Shown here one piece after another: positions 42,095 to 50,668 of a stretch of DNA of 64,000 nucleotides. The notes beneath the pieces were generated by a model. The model was not told the origin of the DNA and ran no database searches. It saw only the letters and a program-made list of their open reading frames with translations. The position numbers were made by a program, and so were the translations under genes. Each line of letters starts with the position of its first letter. The first letter of the stretch is position 1. Source of the DNA: Paenibacillus silvestris (GTDB lineage Bacteria; Bacillota; Bacilli; Paenibacillales; NBRC-103111); NCBI RefSeq assembly GCF_009882985.1, contig NZ_WTUZ01000039.1:186001-250000 (forward strand), written 5' to 3'.

Positions 42095-42963
42095 TGAAAC
42101 AGACGTATGGAGAAAAAGTTTTTCAAGTGTTCAACTATTTGTTCCTAGCCGCAGCTGCAGGCACGATGTTGATGCCGCTTGTCCATCTGTTGGCCGTGTC
42201 GCTTAGTTCACCAATTGCCGCAGATTCGAAGACCGTATTTTTACTACCAGTAGAATTTACGTGGGCATCGTGGGGGCATATTCTGCAAAATAAGGGATTA
42301 TGGAGCGCCTTCGGAGTAACGGCTTATATTACGATTGTTGGGACACTGCTAAGCATGTTGTTCTCTGTTTTGACAGCGTTTCCGCTGTCCCGCAAGGAAT
42401 TTCTGATCCGCAAGCCGTTCATGCTGGCTGTTATCATTACGATGATTTTCAATGCACCGATGATCCCATTTTTCCTGACCGTTCGGGAGCTGGGCATGAT
42501 GAACTCCCTGTGGTCGCTTATTTTGCCAGGGTTGATTGGAACGTTTAACATGATTATTATTCGGACGTTTTTTATGGGTATTCCTGCGGAGCTCGATGAC
42601 TCAGCGCGTATGGACGGCTGCACCGATGGAGGCATTTTGTTCCGAATCTATCTCCCCTTATCCAAGCCTGTGCTCGCGACTGTCAGCTTGTTTTATGCCG
42701 TTGGATATTGGAACACGTTCCAAAGGGCCGTACTGTTCATCCGCGATCCCAACAAATGGCCGTTGCAAATGAAGCTTCGTGCTTACTTGCAGTCACCAGA
42801 GGAACTTGCTGCTGTGAATCTGTTCCTTGGCGATTATGATTTCAACACGACAACGTTGAAAGCGGCTACAATATTGTTTGCCACCGTGCCCATTATTTTG
42901 GTTTACCCGTACCTGCAGAAGTACTTTGTAAAGGGTTCGATGCTAGGCTCGTTGAAGGAGTAA
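42094..42963 (+). CDS. Sugar ABC transporter permease, LplC type (second system)
   Basis: It starts at ATG 42094, overlapping the LplB stop, behind AGGGG; GTG 42088 is also in frame. The 289-residue, six-helix protein contains the EAA-loop equivalent DDSARMDGCTDGGILFRIYL (residues about 168-187) and the standard end KYFVKGSMLGSLKE. It pairs with the preceding LplB-type permease. The binding-protein gene follows after 88 bp. Confidence 0.93.
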   Translation: MKQTYGEKVFQVFNYLFLAAAAGTMLMPLVHLLAVSLSSPIAADSKTVFLLPVEFTWASWGHILQNKGLWSAFGVTAYITIVGTLLSMLFSVLTAFPLSRKEFLIRKPFMLAVIITMIFNAPMIPFFLTVRELGMMNSLWSLILPGLIGTFNMIIIRTFFMGIPAELDDSARMDGCTDGGILFRIYLPLSKPVLATVSLFYAVGYWNTFQRAVLFIRDPNKWPLQMKLRAYLQSPEELAAVNLFLGDYDFNTTTLKAATILFATVPIILVYPYLQKYFVKGSMLGSLKE

Positions 42964-43051
42964 AAAGCAGCAGATATAGAGCATCAAGACTTGGCTTCCT
43001 ATAGCAAATTTGCAAAGATCGATGACGTGCCATCAAAGGGAGGATATATAC

Positions 43052-44596
43052 ATGAGGAAACTTTTATTTGGGAAAAAGGTAGCGATTACAGCAGTGGCTT
43101 CGCTGCTTGCCGTTACAGTCCTTGCGGGCTGTGCGAAAACGGAAGACAACACGCCTGTCGCAGAAGGCGGCGCCCAGAACGGCAAGCTTGTACAAGTGAA
43201 GGTGTTCAAAAGCCACATGGGCGTAGGCACTATTCCAGATGCTAACAACGCGCATGTCAAATATGTAGCTGAGAAAACAGGCGTTGAATATCAGCTGACG
43301 ACCACCCCTCCGGGCTCAGAGCCGACGGAGTTCCTCAATCTGATGATTGCCTCGAATGATTTGCCGGACATTCTGCGTCCAATTGGCGGCATCGAGCAGA
43401 CGTTGATCAAGCAAGGTGGCGCGTTGCCGCTCGAAGATCTTCTTCCGAAGTACGCACCTAATGTATGGAAGAACATTCCCAAGGAGGCGTGGGACGTCGT
43501 TCGTTCGGCCTCATCAGACGGCCATATCTACTATGTGCCAAAGGTGTTTCTCGTTCCTGAGCGCGCACCGATGATTCGTAAGGATTGGCTGGATAAAGTC
43601 GGACTGCCGATGCCAAAGACAGCATCTGACTATAAGGAAGTACTGAAGGCATTTCGTGATAAGGATCCCAATGGCAACGGGTTAAAAGACGAGCTGCCGA
43701 CCTCTGGCCGAGAATTCGGCAAGTGGATTGATCACCTATTCGGGATGTACGGTGTCGCCATGTGGGAAGGGAGTCCGGAGTGGGACCTGTATGACGGCAA
43801 GATTCAGTATGCAGGCGTTACGCCTAACATGAAGGCAGCCATCGGATATATCCGTGAGCTGTATGCAGACAAACTGCTCGATAACGAGACGTTCCTTAAC
43901 AAAGGCGACGTATGGCAGGCCAAAATCAATAACAACCTGGTTGGCAGCTGGTACCATCTCCCGGCGGGTGTTCGCGACAGATATACGGCGATGCTGAAAG
44001 GAGCGCCCAATGCTTATATTGTTGGTATGCCGATGCCTAAAGTCGATGGTTTTCAAGGTTTCGTTACGATGAAAACGATGGGCGAGCCGGAATGGATCAT
44101 TCCAGCAGCCGCCAAGAACAAAGCGGAAGCATCGCTGAAGCTGCTCGACTTTTTCTATGATACAAGCAACGATGAGTTTATTCGTTTTGGGATTGAAGGG
44201 CTTCAACATCAGGTCGTGAATGGCAAAAAGGTGCTGCTGCCGCCAGAAGATAGCCGTCCGCTTGCTCTAGGGATGCGTAATCTGACAACCAAAGAGGATA
44301 TGGATATTCGGATCAAAGAAACAATTCCGGAGAACATGCAGAAGATGGTGCAGGATATGTTCATCGTCAACACGGCTGATGCCCGGCGTATAGCAGGAGA
44401 TGGACTGCCGAACACGGTATATGAAGGCTTCCCAGATATTCAATCGCATAAGCTTTTTCAGGAATATTTGACCAAAATTGTGATCGGTGAATGGCCGATG
44501 GAGAAATTCGATGAGTTTGTTGATCGTTGGAAAAAATCGGGTGGCGACAAAGTAACAGAGCGCGCCCAAGAATGGTACGCAAAGGTGAAAAAGTAA
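43052..44596 (+). CDS. Sugar-binding lipoprotein of the second ABC system
   Basis: The start is ATG 43052 after AAAGGGAGG; the frame opens earlier without a ribosome site. The 514-residue product has a lipobox LAGC (Cys about residue 27) and a family-1 solute-binding fold (GVEYQLTTTPPGSEPTEFLN, ASNDLPDILRP, FRDKDPNGNGLKDELPTSG). The DPNGNGLKDE loop is a probable Ca-binding site, common in binding proteins for large oligosaccharides. It is distinct from the paralogue pair at 27411/37140. Confidence 0.92.
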   Translation: MRKLLFGKKVAITAVASLLAVTVLAGCAKTEDNTPVAEGGAQNGKLVQVKVFKSHMGVGTIPDANNAHVKYVAEKTGVEYQLTTTPPGSEPTEFLNLMIASNDLPDILRPIGGIEQTLIKQGGALPLEDLLPKYAPNVWKNIPKEAWDVVRSASSDGHIYYVPKVFLVPERAPMIRKDWLDKVGLPMPKTASDYKEVLKAFRDKDPNGNGLKDELPTSGREFGKWIDHLFGMYGVAMWEGSPEWDLYDGKIQYAGVTPNMKAAIGYIRELYADKLLDNETFLNKGDVWQAKINNNLVGSWYHLPAGVRDRYTAMLKGAPNAYIVGMPMPKVDGFQGFVTMKTMGEPEWIIPAAAKNKAEASLKLLDFFYDTSNDEFIRFGIEGLQHQVVNGKKVLLPPEDSRPLALGMRNLTTKEDMDIRIKETIPENMQKMVQDMFIVNTADARRIAGDGLPNTVYEGFPDIQSHKLFQEYLTKIVIGEWPMEKFDEFVDRWKKSGGDKVTERAQEWYAKVKK

Positions 44597-44617
44597 CAAC
44601 TTGATGACTGGCGTAAG

Positions 44618-44658
44618 GTTCGCCCGCAAAGCCAACTTAGCTTCCTGCGGGCGCTAAC
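44618..44658 (+). other. Hairpin between the binding-protein and oxidoreductase genes
   Basis: An 8-bp stem CGCCCGCA / TGCGGGCG has an inner AAGC/GCTT pairing and no U-tract. It is more likely an mRNA-stabilising or processing structure than a terminator. Confidence 0.45.
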
Positions 44659-44704
44659 GCGCTGAGAATATAAATGACAACAGGCATGGAAGGGAATGTA
44701 GCTC

Positions 44705-46042
44705 ATGAAAAAGCGATATGCAATCTGCGGGGTAAGCGGTCGGGCGCTGGGAATGTTCGCCAAGCCCATTATGTCGACGTTCTCTGCTCGGAGCGAGCTC
44801 GTCGGCTTGTTGGATCGCGACCAAGCTCGCTTCGAGCTATTTCGGACAAGATTTCCGGAGCAGCAGGAGATCGGCACTTACGGGGAGCATGACTTTGCCC
44901 GGATGGTTGAAGAGACGCGTCCGGATGTCATCATTGTAGCTGGGCGGGACGACAGCCATGCGAAGTATATCATAGCGGCTCTTGAGCATGATTTGGACGT
45001 GATTACGGAGAAGCCGATGGTGACAACAGGAGAAGACGCAAGACGCGTGATGGAAGCTGAGTCAGCTAGTAAAGGGACGGTCACGGTTACGTTCAACTAC
45101 CGCTATGCACCTATTCATACGAAGATTAAGGAAATGCTTCTGGAAGGTAAGCTTGGCAGGATTACCTCGATTGACTTGAATTGGTATCTCGATACCTATC
45201 ATGGTTCAAGCTATTTTAAACGTTGGAATCGGGTGAGGGAGCTGTCCGGAGGGTTATCCATTCATAAATGTACGCATCATTTCGATCTGGTGAATTGGTG
45301 GATCGGGCAGCAACCCGTTGAGGTATTCGCCTATGGTGCTTTGAATTATTACGGAGCTGAAGGGGAAGCGAACCCCAGCAAGGAGGATGGCCGTTATTGC
45401 ACGACGTGTGAGCAAACAGCGGAGTGCGACTATTATTCACGTTGGAACTCACGTAGTAAAAATATACAAGTGCAGGACGATCATCTCGGTTCGCTGGGAG
45501 CGGTGAAAAGCAAGTTTCCATATTCGGATTATCGGCCTGATCAATGTATCTTCGATTCACAAATTGATATTGAGGATACTTATGCGGCAACGGTCAAATA
45601 TAGCGGTGGCGCACTCCTCAGTTATTCGGTTAACTTCTCCCTTCCATACGAGGGTTATCGATTAGCCATTAACGGCACAAAGGGGAGATTGGAGTCGGTG
45701 GAATATCATATGCCGAGCCGCACACCTTTTCCGACTCCCGTGCAGACCATCGATTATTACCCACTGTTTGGCTCTAAGGAAACGATCCATGTGGTGCACA
45801 GAGAAGGCGGTCATGGTGGCGGAGACCCGCTATTACTAGAGGATTTATTTATGGGCGAGGATCGCCGGAGGCCATACCGGATTCTATCTGGAGCCGTGGA
45901 TGGCGCGTACTCAGTGGCGACCGGGGAAGCCGTGTGGCGCTCTGTGAAGGAGCATCGCCCCGTTACAATCGGGGAAGTACTTAAAGGGGCATTCTCGGAG
46001 AAGGTTCTTAGTCTGAGCGGAAAAGGAGTGGCAGGAGAGTGA
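44705..46042 (+). CDS. Gfo/Idh/MocA-family NAD(P)-dependent oxidoreductase
   Basis: This 445-residue protein has an N-terminal Rossmann fold (YAICGVSGRALGMFAKPIM; residues 4-22) and the family EKP motif (LDVITEKPMVT) whose Lys is catalytic, followed by the open beta-sheet substrate domain (VTFNYRYAPIHTKIKEMLLEGKLG). A three-cysteine cluster (YCTTCEQTAEC, residues about 237-247) may bind metal. It probably oxidises or reduces a sugar or sugar acid derived from the imported fragment. It starts at ATG 44705 behind GAAGGGA, and its stop codon overlaps the start of the GH105 gene (GTGA). Confidence 0.9.
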   Translation: MKKRYAICGVSGRALGMFAKPIMSTFSARSELVGLLDRDQARFELFRTRFPEQQEIGTYGEHDFARMVEETRPDVIIVAGRDDSHAKYIIAALEHDLDVITEKPMVTTGEDARRVMEAESASKGTVTVTFNYRYAPIHTKIKEMLLEGKLGRITSIDLNWYLDTYHGSSYFKRWNRVRELSGGLSIHKCTHHFDLVNWWIGQQPVEVFAYGALNYYGAEGEANPSKEDGRYCTTCEQTAECDYYSRWNSRSKNIQVQDDHLGSLGAVKSKFPYSDYRPDQCIFDSQIDIEDTYAATVKYSGGALLSYSVNFSLPYEGYRLAINGTKGRLESVEYHMPSRTPFPTPVQTIDYYPLFGSKETIHVVHREGGHGGGDPLLLEDLFMGEDRRRPYRILSGAVDGAYSVATGEAVWRSVKEHRPVTIGEVLKGAFSEKVLSLSGKGVAGE

Positions 46043-48234
46043 CGACATCATTAACCCGCTATATAGATCCAGTGGAAAGTATGGCCGCTCAAACGAACGG
46101 TACCAACATTCCTCATGTGCTGACCGTGATGGCTCAGCGTTACATTGGCGAGCATCCGCCGCATGGTCCGGTGTACAGGGTGACACGTTCTAGTGAAATC
46201 CGTAAGCTTGAGAACCATACGTATTCGTTTCCAATTGCACGTATATTTCCTGAAATGCGTACCGGTCAGCAGGTATATGCCTGGGCGAAGCTGTGGATCG
46301 ATGAGCCGCAAGAGTTTATATTTCTGCTTCGATGTCTCGGTCCTGTAAGGCTGTATCACAACGGGGAGCAGCGTTTCGGCTCTGCCCCCGAGGAGGAAGC
46401 GGAAGGAGCATCACCGCTGAAACTTAAGATTGGGCTGGTGCGGGGCTGGAACCATTTTGTCTTGGCGTTTGGCCGGAGCGCTGATGGTTGCTGCGGAGCG
46501 GAATTCGGCTCTGGCAATCGCAAGAATAAGCCGTATACTTTTCTTGCACCTTCGTTAGAGCGTGAGGGGGAAGAAGGCTGGATCTATACGACTCCACTCG
46601 AAAGCCCACTTACACAAATTCCGGCTGTGACGGTGAGGGAAGAGGTCACAGGTGCGGCATCTTGGCTGCCGAAGCGCGCAGACAGCAGAGACAACGGCAA
46701 CTGGACAGGCCATTTGGAACAACTTTACGGTCTCTATCCGGGATCGAAGGCCATATCTTGGACGTCCGTCCGAGTCGACCCGGCAATGACCGGTCCCGTG
46801 ACCGTTGCAGGGGTTACTTATGGCCCTGTAACCTTCATGTGGAATGGACATAAAGTCTATGAAGCTGCTGGGGCAGGCTCGTTCAGTTTCAATTTAGAAT
46901 CGTGCCGGCGAAGCGGAAGCCTCGTGGCATACAGCACGTGCAGTGGCGAGGGTTGGGGGTTTCAGCTCATTGGGGATTTGAAAAGTGTAGTACTTAACAC
47001 GCCAATTAAAGTTCATGGTTATGCGGGCAAATGGCTGCATCTGGGGCCATTCGCTGCTGACGCCGAGCTGCGCGCGGATGACTATATGAAGATGGATACG
47101 GTTGCAGTCGGCTCTACAGGTGAGGTGTTCTGGACGACGAATGAGCCCGGGACTTACGTTAGACCTTTTCTCGAGAACGAACTCTTCGGCCGTTGGAACT
47201 ACCCGCTTGGTGTAACCTTATTCGGATTGCTTGAAACAAGCCGTTTGCTAGCGCGCAGCGATATGACGGATTACGTAACCCGTCATGTGGAATTTGCAAC
47301 GTCGACCTATGCTTATTCTCTTTGGGACCGGAAGTATTTTGGCGCAGCTGGCTTGAACAATCAGTTATCCCATATCGACAGTCTCGATGACTGCGGATCC
47401 TTCGGAGCACTCGCGATTCTAGCGAACCGGTTGCGGCAGTTGAAGGGGGCACGCGAAGTTTCGGACGACATCGCGCATTACATCATGAGTGTGCAAGACC
47501 GTTTGGAGGATGGGGCGCTTTACCGTCGTATCGGCGTTTCGCCCAGCATGCATAATACCATGTGGTGCGATGACATGTATATGAGTGTGCCGTTCCTATG
47601 CCGATATAGCGAGTTATCCGGAGATTTACGATATGTAGAGGAAGCTTCCCGCCAACTGCTGTTATATAAAAAGTACTTATATATGCCTGAACTGCAAATC
47701 ATGTCTCATGTCTATGACGTAAGCAGTGGAAAGCCATCACTTACGACGTGGGGGCGGGGGAATGGCTGGGTATTTTTCTCCCTCTCCGTGCTGCTGCAAG
47801 TACTGCCGAAAGGGCATTCCAGCTACAAAGATATTCTCCGCTTTTACCGAGAGTTGGCGGAAGGTTATCTCCGGCTTCAGGGCAAAAACGGCTTGTGGCA
47901 TCAGGTATTGACGGATCCTGAGTCGTATGAGGAGGCGTCGTGTACATCGATGTTCATCTATGGTTTCGCACTTGGTGTGCGTCACGGTTGGCTGCAAGAG
48001 CCTCAAGCGTTCACGGCGGCGGTGATGTCCGGTTGGAATGGCTTATGTACTCGCGTCATTGATAAGCATGGGAATTTGTACGGCGTATGCAAAGGCTCCA
48101 GCTGGTCCTACTCGAACGCGTATTATAAGCACGAGCTTGGCTGGAACCTGAATGACACACACGGGATTGGCATCGTGCTCTTGGCTGGGATTGAAGCGCA
48201 TGCCATGATGAACAGCTTAAGAATCAAAAGCTGA
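46039..48234 (+). CDS. GH105 (YteR-like) hydrolase with long N-terminal extension
   Basis: This 731-residue protein is twice the usual GH105 length (about 370). The N-terminal half (residues 1-370) looks like beta-sandwich modules (HKVYEAAGAGSFSFNLESC, KLWIDEPQEFIFLLRCLG) with no signal peptide. The C-terminal half (about 385-725) is an (alpha/alpha)6 barrel with the unsaturated-glycuronyl-hydrolase motifs: SHIDSLDDCGSFGALA, MWCDDMYMSVPFL (D511, matching the YteR catalytic Asp), and TWGRGNGWVFFSLSVLL. Members hydrate the 4,5-unsaturated uronic acid left by polysaccharide lyases. It starts at GTG 46039, coupled to the oxidoreductase upstream. Confidence 0.85.
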   Translation: MTTSLTRYIDPVESMAAQTNGTNIPHVLTVMAQRYIGEHPPHGPVYRVTRSSEIRKLENHTYSFPIARIFPEMRTGQQVYAWAKLWIDEPQEFIFLLRCLGPVRLYHNGEQRFGSAPEEEAEGASPLKLKIGLVRGWNHFVLAFGRSADGCCGAEFGSGNRKNKPYTFLAPSLEREGEEGWIYTTPLESPLTQIPAVTVREEVTGAASWLPKRADSRDNGNWTGHLEQLYGLYPGSKAISWTSVRVDPAMTGPVTVAGVTYGPVTFMWNGHKVYEAAGAGSFSFNLESCRRSGSLVAYSTCSGEGWGFQLIGDLKSVVLNTPIKVHGYAGKWLHLGPFAADAELRADDYMKMDTVAVGSTGEVFWTTNEPGTYVRPFLENELFGRWNYPLGVTLFGLLETSRLLARSDMTDYVTRHVEFATSTYAYSLWDRKYFGAAGLNNQLSHIDSLDDCGSFGALAILANRLRQLKGAREVSDDIAHYIMSVQDRLEDGALYRRIGVSPSMHNTMWCDDMYMSVPFLCRYSELSGDLRYVEEASRQLLLYKKYLYMPELQIMSHVYDVSSGKPSLTTWGRGNGWVFFSLSVLLQVLPKGHSSYKDILRFYRELAEGYLRLQGKNGLWHQVLTDPESYEEASCTSMFIYGFALGVRHGWLQEPQAFTAAVMSGWNGLCTRVIDKHGNLYGVCKGSSWSYSNAYYKHELGWNLNDTHGIGIVLLAGIEAHAMMNSLRIKS

Positions 48235-48340
48235 GGTTGTACAGCGTGAAATGGCAAAGGAACAGCTGGGAAGGAACGTGTCGCGAGGGAACGGATCGCG
48301 CTATAATAGTAAGATCTCCTAATAAGGTGGGAACCCCAAC

Positions 48341-50623
48341 GTGACGCAATCCTTCAAAAAATGGCTGAAATACAATTTAGCCCATACGCAAACCCGGCTC
48401 GTACTCATTTTAACGGTATCCGTGTTTCTAATCATTCTAGCCGTCAGCCTGACATCCTACTATACGTCAAAGTCTGTCCTGCAGGAAGAGCTCAGCGAGC
48501 CGCAGCGCCAAATGCTTCAATTAAATATGAACGTCATTGATGACGCTATCAAAGAGAGTGATAAGGCCGCCATTCAGGTCGCTTTGAACGCAAATATTTA
48601 TACATTCCTGACCAGTGAGGTACAGAATTCGTACACCAACATATCGGAGATCTATCAATTGCTGTCCACTCTGATAAGCAATTCTAAATATATCAAGAGT
48701 ATCTATGTGTATGACAGGACAAAAGGGAGCTTCATCGCCATTCCGCAGGGCTACAGCTCGAGCAAACTCAACTTTGACGATTCAGATTGGATTAATGTCG
48801 TCGACGAGTTCGGGGACGGCATGACGGTGATCAAGAAGCGTCAGGTGCCGGAGGGCGCCGGCAGAAAAGGCTCCGAAGTTACACTTTTTCGCAAAATCAT
48901 GATTCAAGGACAGTTTAAGGGAATTGTAACTGTCAATCTCAAGGATGAGGAGCTGTTCGCCAAGCTGAATCCTCCTGTATTAAACAATCTAAATCGGATG
49001 CGTTACATCATTGACGAGCATGATGAGATCCTGTACGCGGTCTCGAACTATGATTTCGACCAGGAGTCCATTCGGCAGGCGTTGGCCCAGCTCAGGGAAG
49101 ATGGCAGCAGCGACATTACCCATCAGAATCGCAAATTGCTGGTCAATCAGCTTGTTTCGGAGGTAACGGGCTGGAAATACGTATCCATCGTCGTGCAGGA
49201 TAGTCTGCTGGCCAAGTCCAAGAAGGTTCGCAATGTTGTCTTGACCGTTTCCGTAGCAGCTCTGGCGCTCGGATGTGCGACGATTTTCTATATCAATGCC
49301 GCTGCTTTCCGCCCTGTTCGCAGGCTCATGCAGTTGTTTAGCAGCTACGACCGCAAGTCTATGAATTCCGAAGGCATCGATCTTGAGAAGCTGGCTGGTG
49401 AACTGCTTACTAACCATGCGCATCTGTCTCAGCTCGTAAGAGAGACGATGTCGGAGGCATCATCTAAGCTGCTGTATGATATGTACACGGGGAACTTGAC
49501 GGGCAAGCGGGATATAGAGGAAAAGTGGCATCGCTACTTTGGTGAATGGTCGTCAGAACCCTTTACGGTAGCCGTCATATCGATCGACCGATATGAGGAA
49601 TGGTCGCGCAAGTACACGGGTGACGATCAATCGTTATTGAAGTTCGCTATGGCTAACATCGTGGCCGAGCTGTTCGAGCAAAGGTGGAGGGTCGTTTGTG
49701 CCGATTTTGGGAAAGACAAGATGGCGATATTGCTGCAGCCGCTTGAAGCGGGGATCGTGCTTGAGCGTAAGTTGGAGGAAGCTGCCGAGGTCGTGTCCAG
49801 TCTGCTTAAGTTTAGCATTTCGGCAGGTGTAAGTACTCCTCAAACCGAAGTTGCCTGGCTCCGTCAAGCGATGCTGGAAGCTGAGAATGCACTGAATTAT
49901 CGGCTTTATCAAGGCTATGGGCAGATCATTCCGTTTCATGAAGTATCGGGGCATGAAGTGATGGAGACGGTTGTGGACGCAGGAAGGCTGGATGCACTAA
50001 CGCAATTGATTGAGTCGGGGGACGAGACAGGATCACTGGAAGCGGTTGAACGTCTGATCTCCGATGTGCGAAGCAATTATGGGTATCCTTCTGCCGCTTT
50101 AACTTTTCTACGAGCCGTGCTGGAGCGTATTGAGCAGTTATGCCAGAGCGATGACGAATCGGCAGAGGGCAGCACGTTCGAAAGATTTAATACGCTTCAT
50201 CTGGGAGACATACAAGAGGAACTTAGCAAGCGTGTCCATCCGCTGGTTCAGCGCTTCCATAAACTCATTCAAAGCAAGGATTTTATTACCTGTCACCGCA
50301 TGATTGAGTATATGAAGCAGCATTTGAGCGAGACCATCGGTATTCCAGAGATTGCTGATGATGTCGGGATTAGCAGCTCCTTAGCCAGTCAGATTTTCAA
50401 GCAAGAAACGGGAGAAACCATCTATAACTATTTGACGCGTCTGCGTTTGGAACGTGCGGCGGATCTGCTGCTGAAGACCGAATATAAGATTTCGGATATT
50501 GCGGTTATGGTCGGCTATCAGCACGAGAACAGCTTCATTCGAAGCTTCCGTAAATTCAAGAATATAACCCCGGGCAAGTACCGGGATATGCTGAGAACCC
50601 GTACGGACGCTATGTTGGAGTGA
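48341..50623 (+). CDS. Membrane AraC-family regulator of the second sugar locus
   Basis: This 760-residue protein starts at GTG 48341 after AAGGTGGG; a TATAAT box lies 34 bp upstream (48302-48307). TM1 is at residues about 20-42 (LVLILTVSVFLIILAVSLTS), an extracellular Cache-like sensor follows (45-290), TM2 is at about 296-318, then a cytosolic linker, and the AraC DNA-binding domain with two HTH motifs (about 654-755; IGIPEIADDVGISSSLASQI and KISDIAVMVGYQHENSFIRS). It is the same design as the 34644 regulator but divergent in sequence. It probably activates the locus it sits in; no clear operator was found. Confidence 0.92.
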   Translation: MTQSFKKWLKYNLAHTQTRLVLILTVSVFLIILAVSLTSYYTSKSVLQEELSEPQRQMLQLNMNVIDDAIKESDKAAIQVALNANIYTFLTSEVQNSYTNISEIYQLLSTLISNSKYIKSIYVYDRTKGSFIAIPQGYSSSKLNFDDSDWINVVDEFGDGMTVIKKRQVPEGAGRKGSEVTLFRKIMIQGQFKGIVTVNLKDEELFAKLNPPVLNNLNRMRYIIDEHDEILYAVSNYDFDQESIRQALAQLREDGSSDITHQNRKLLVNQLVSEVTGWKYVSIVVQDSLLAKSKKVRNVVLTVSVAALALGCATIFYINAAAFRPVRRLMQLFSSYDRKSMNSEGIDLEKLAGELLTNHAHLSQLVRETMSEASSKLLYDMYTGNLTGKRDIEEKWHRYFGEWSSEPFTVAVISIDRYEEWSRKYTGDDQSLLKFAMANIVAELFEQRWRVVCADFGKDKMAILLQPLEAGIVLERKLEEAAEVVSSLLKFSISAGVSTPQTEVAWLRQAMLEAENALNYRLYQGYGQIIPFHEVSGHEVMETVVDAGRLDALTQLIESGDETGSLEAVERLISDVRSNYGYPSAALTFLRAVLERIEQLCQSDDESAEGSTFERFNTLHLGDIQEELSKRVHPLVQRFHKLIQSKDFITCHRMIEYMKQHLSETIGIPEIADDVGISSSLASQIFKQETGETIYNYLTRLRLERAADLLLKTEYKISDIAVMVGYQHENSFIRSFRKFKNITPGKYRDMLRTRTDAMLE

Positions 50624-50668
50624 ACAAGCGATATCAGTCGGAACGGATAAGAGAACATAGGAGGAACT

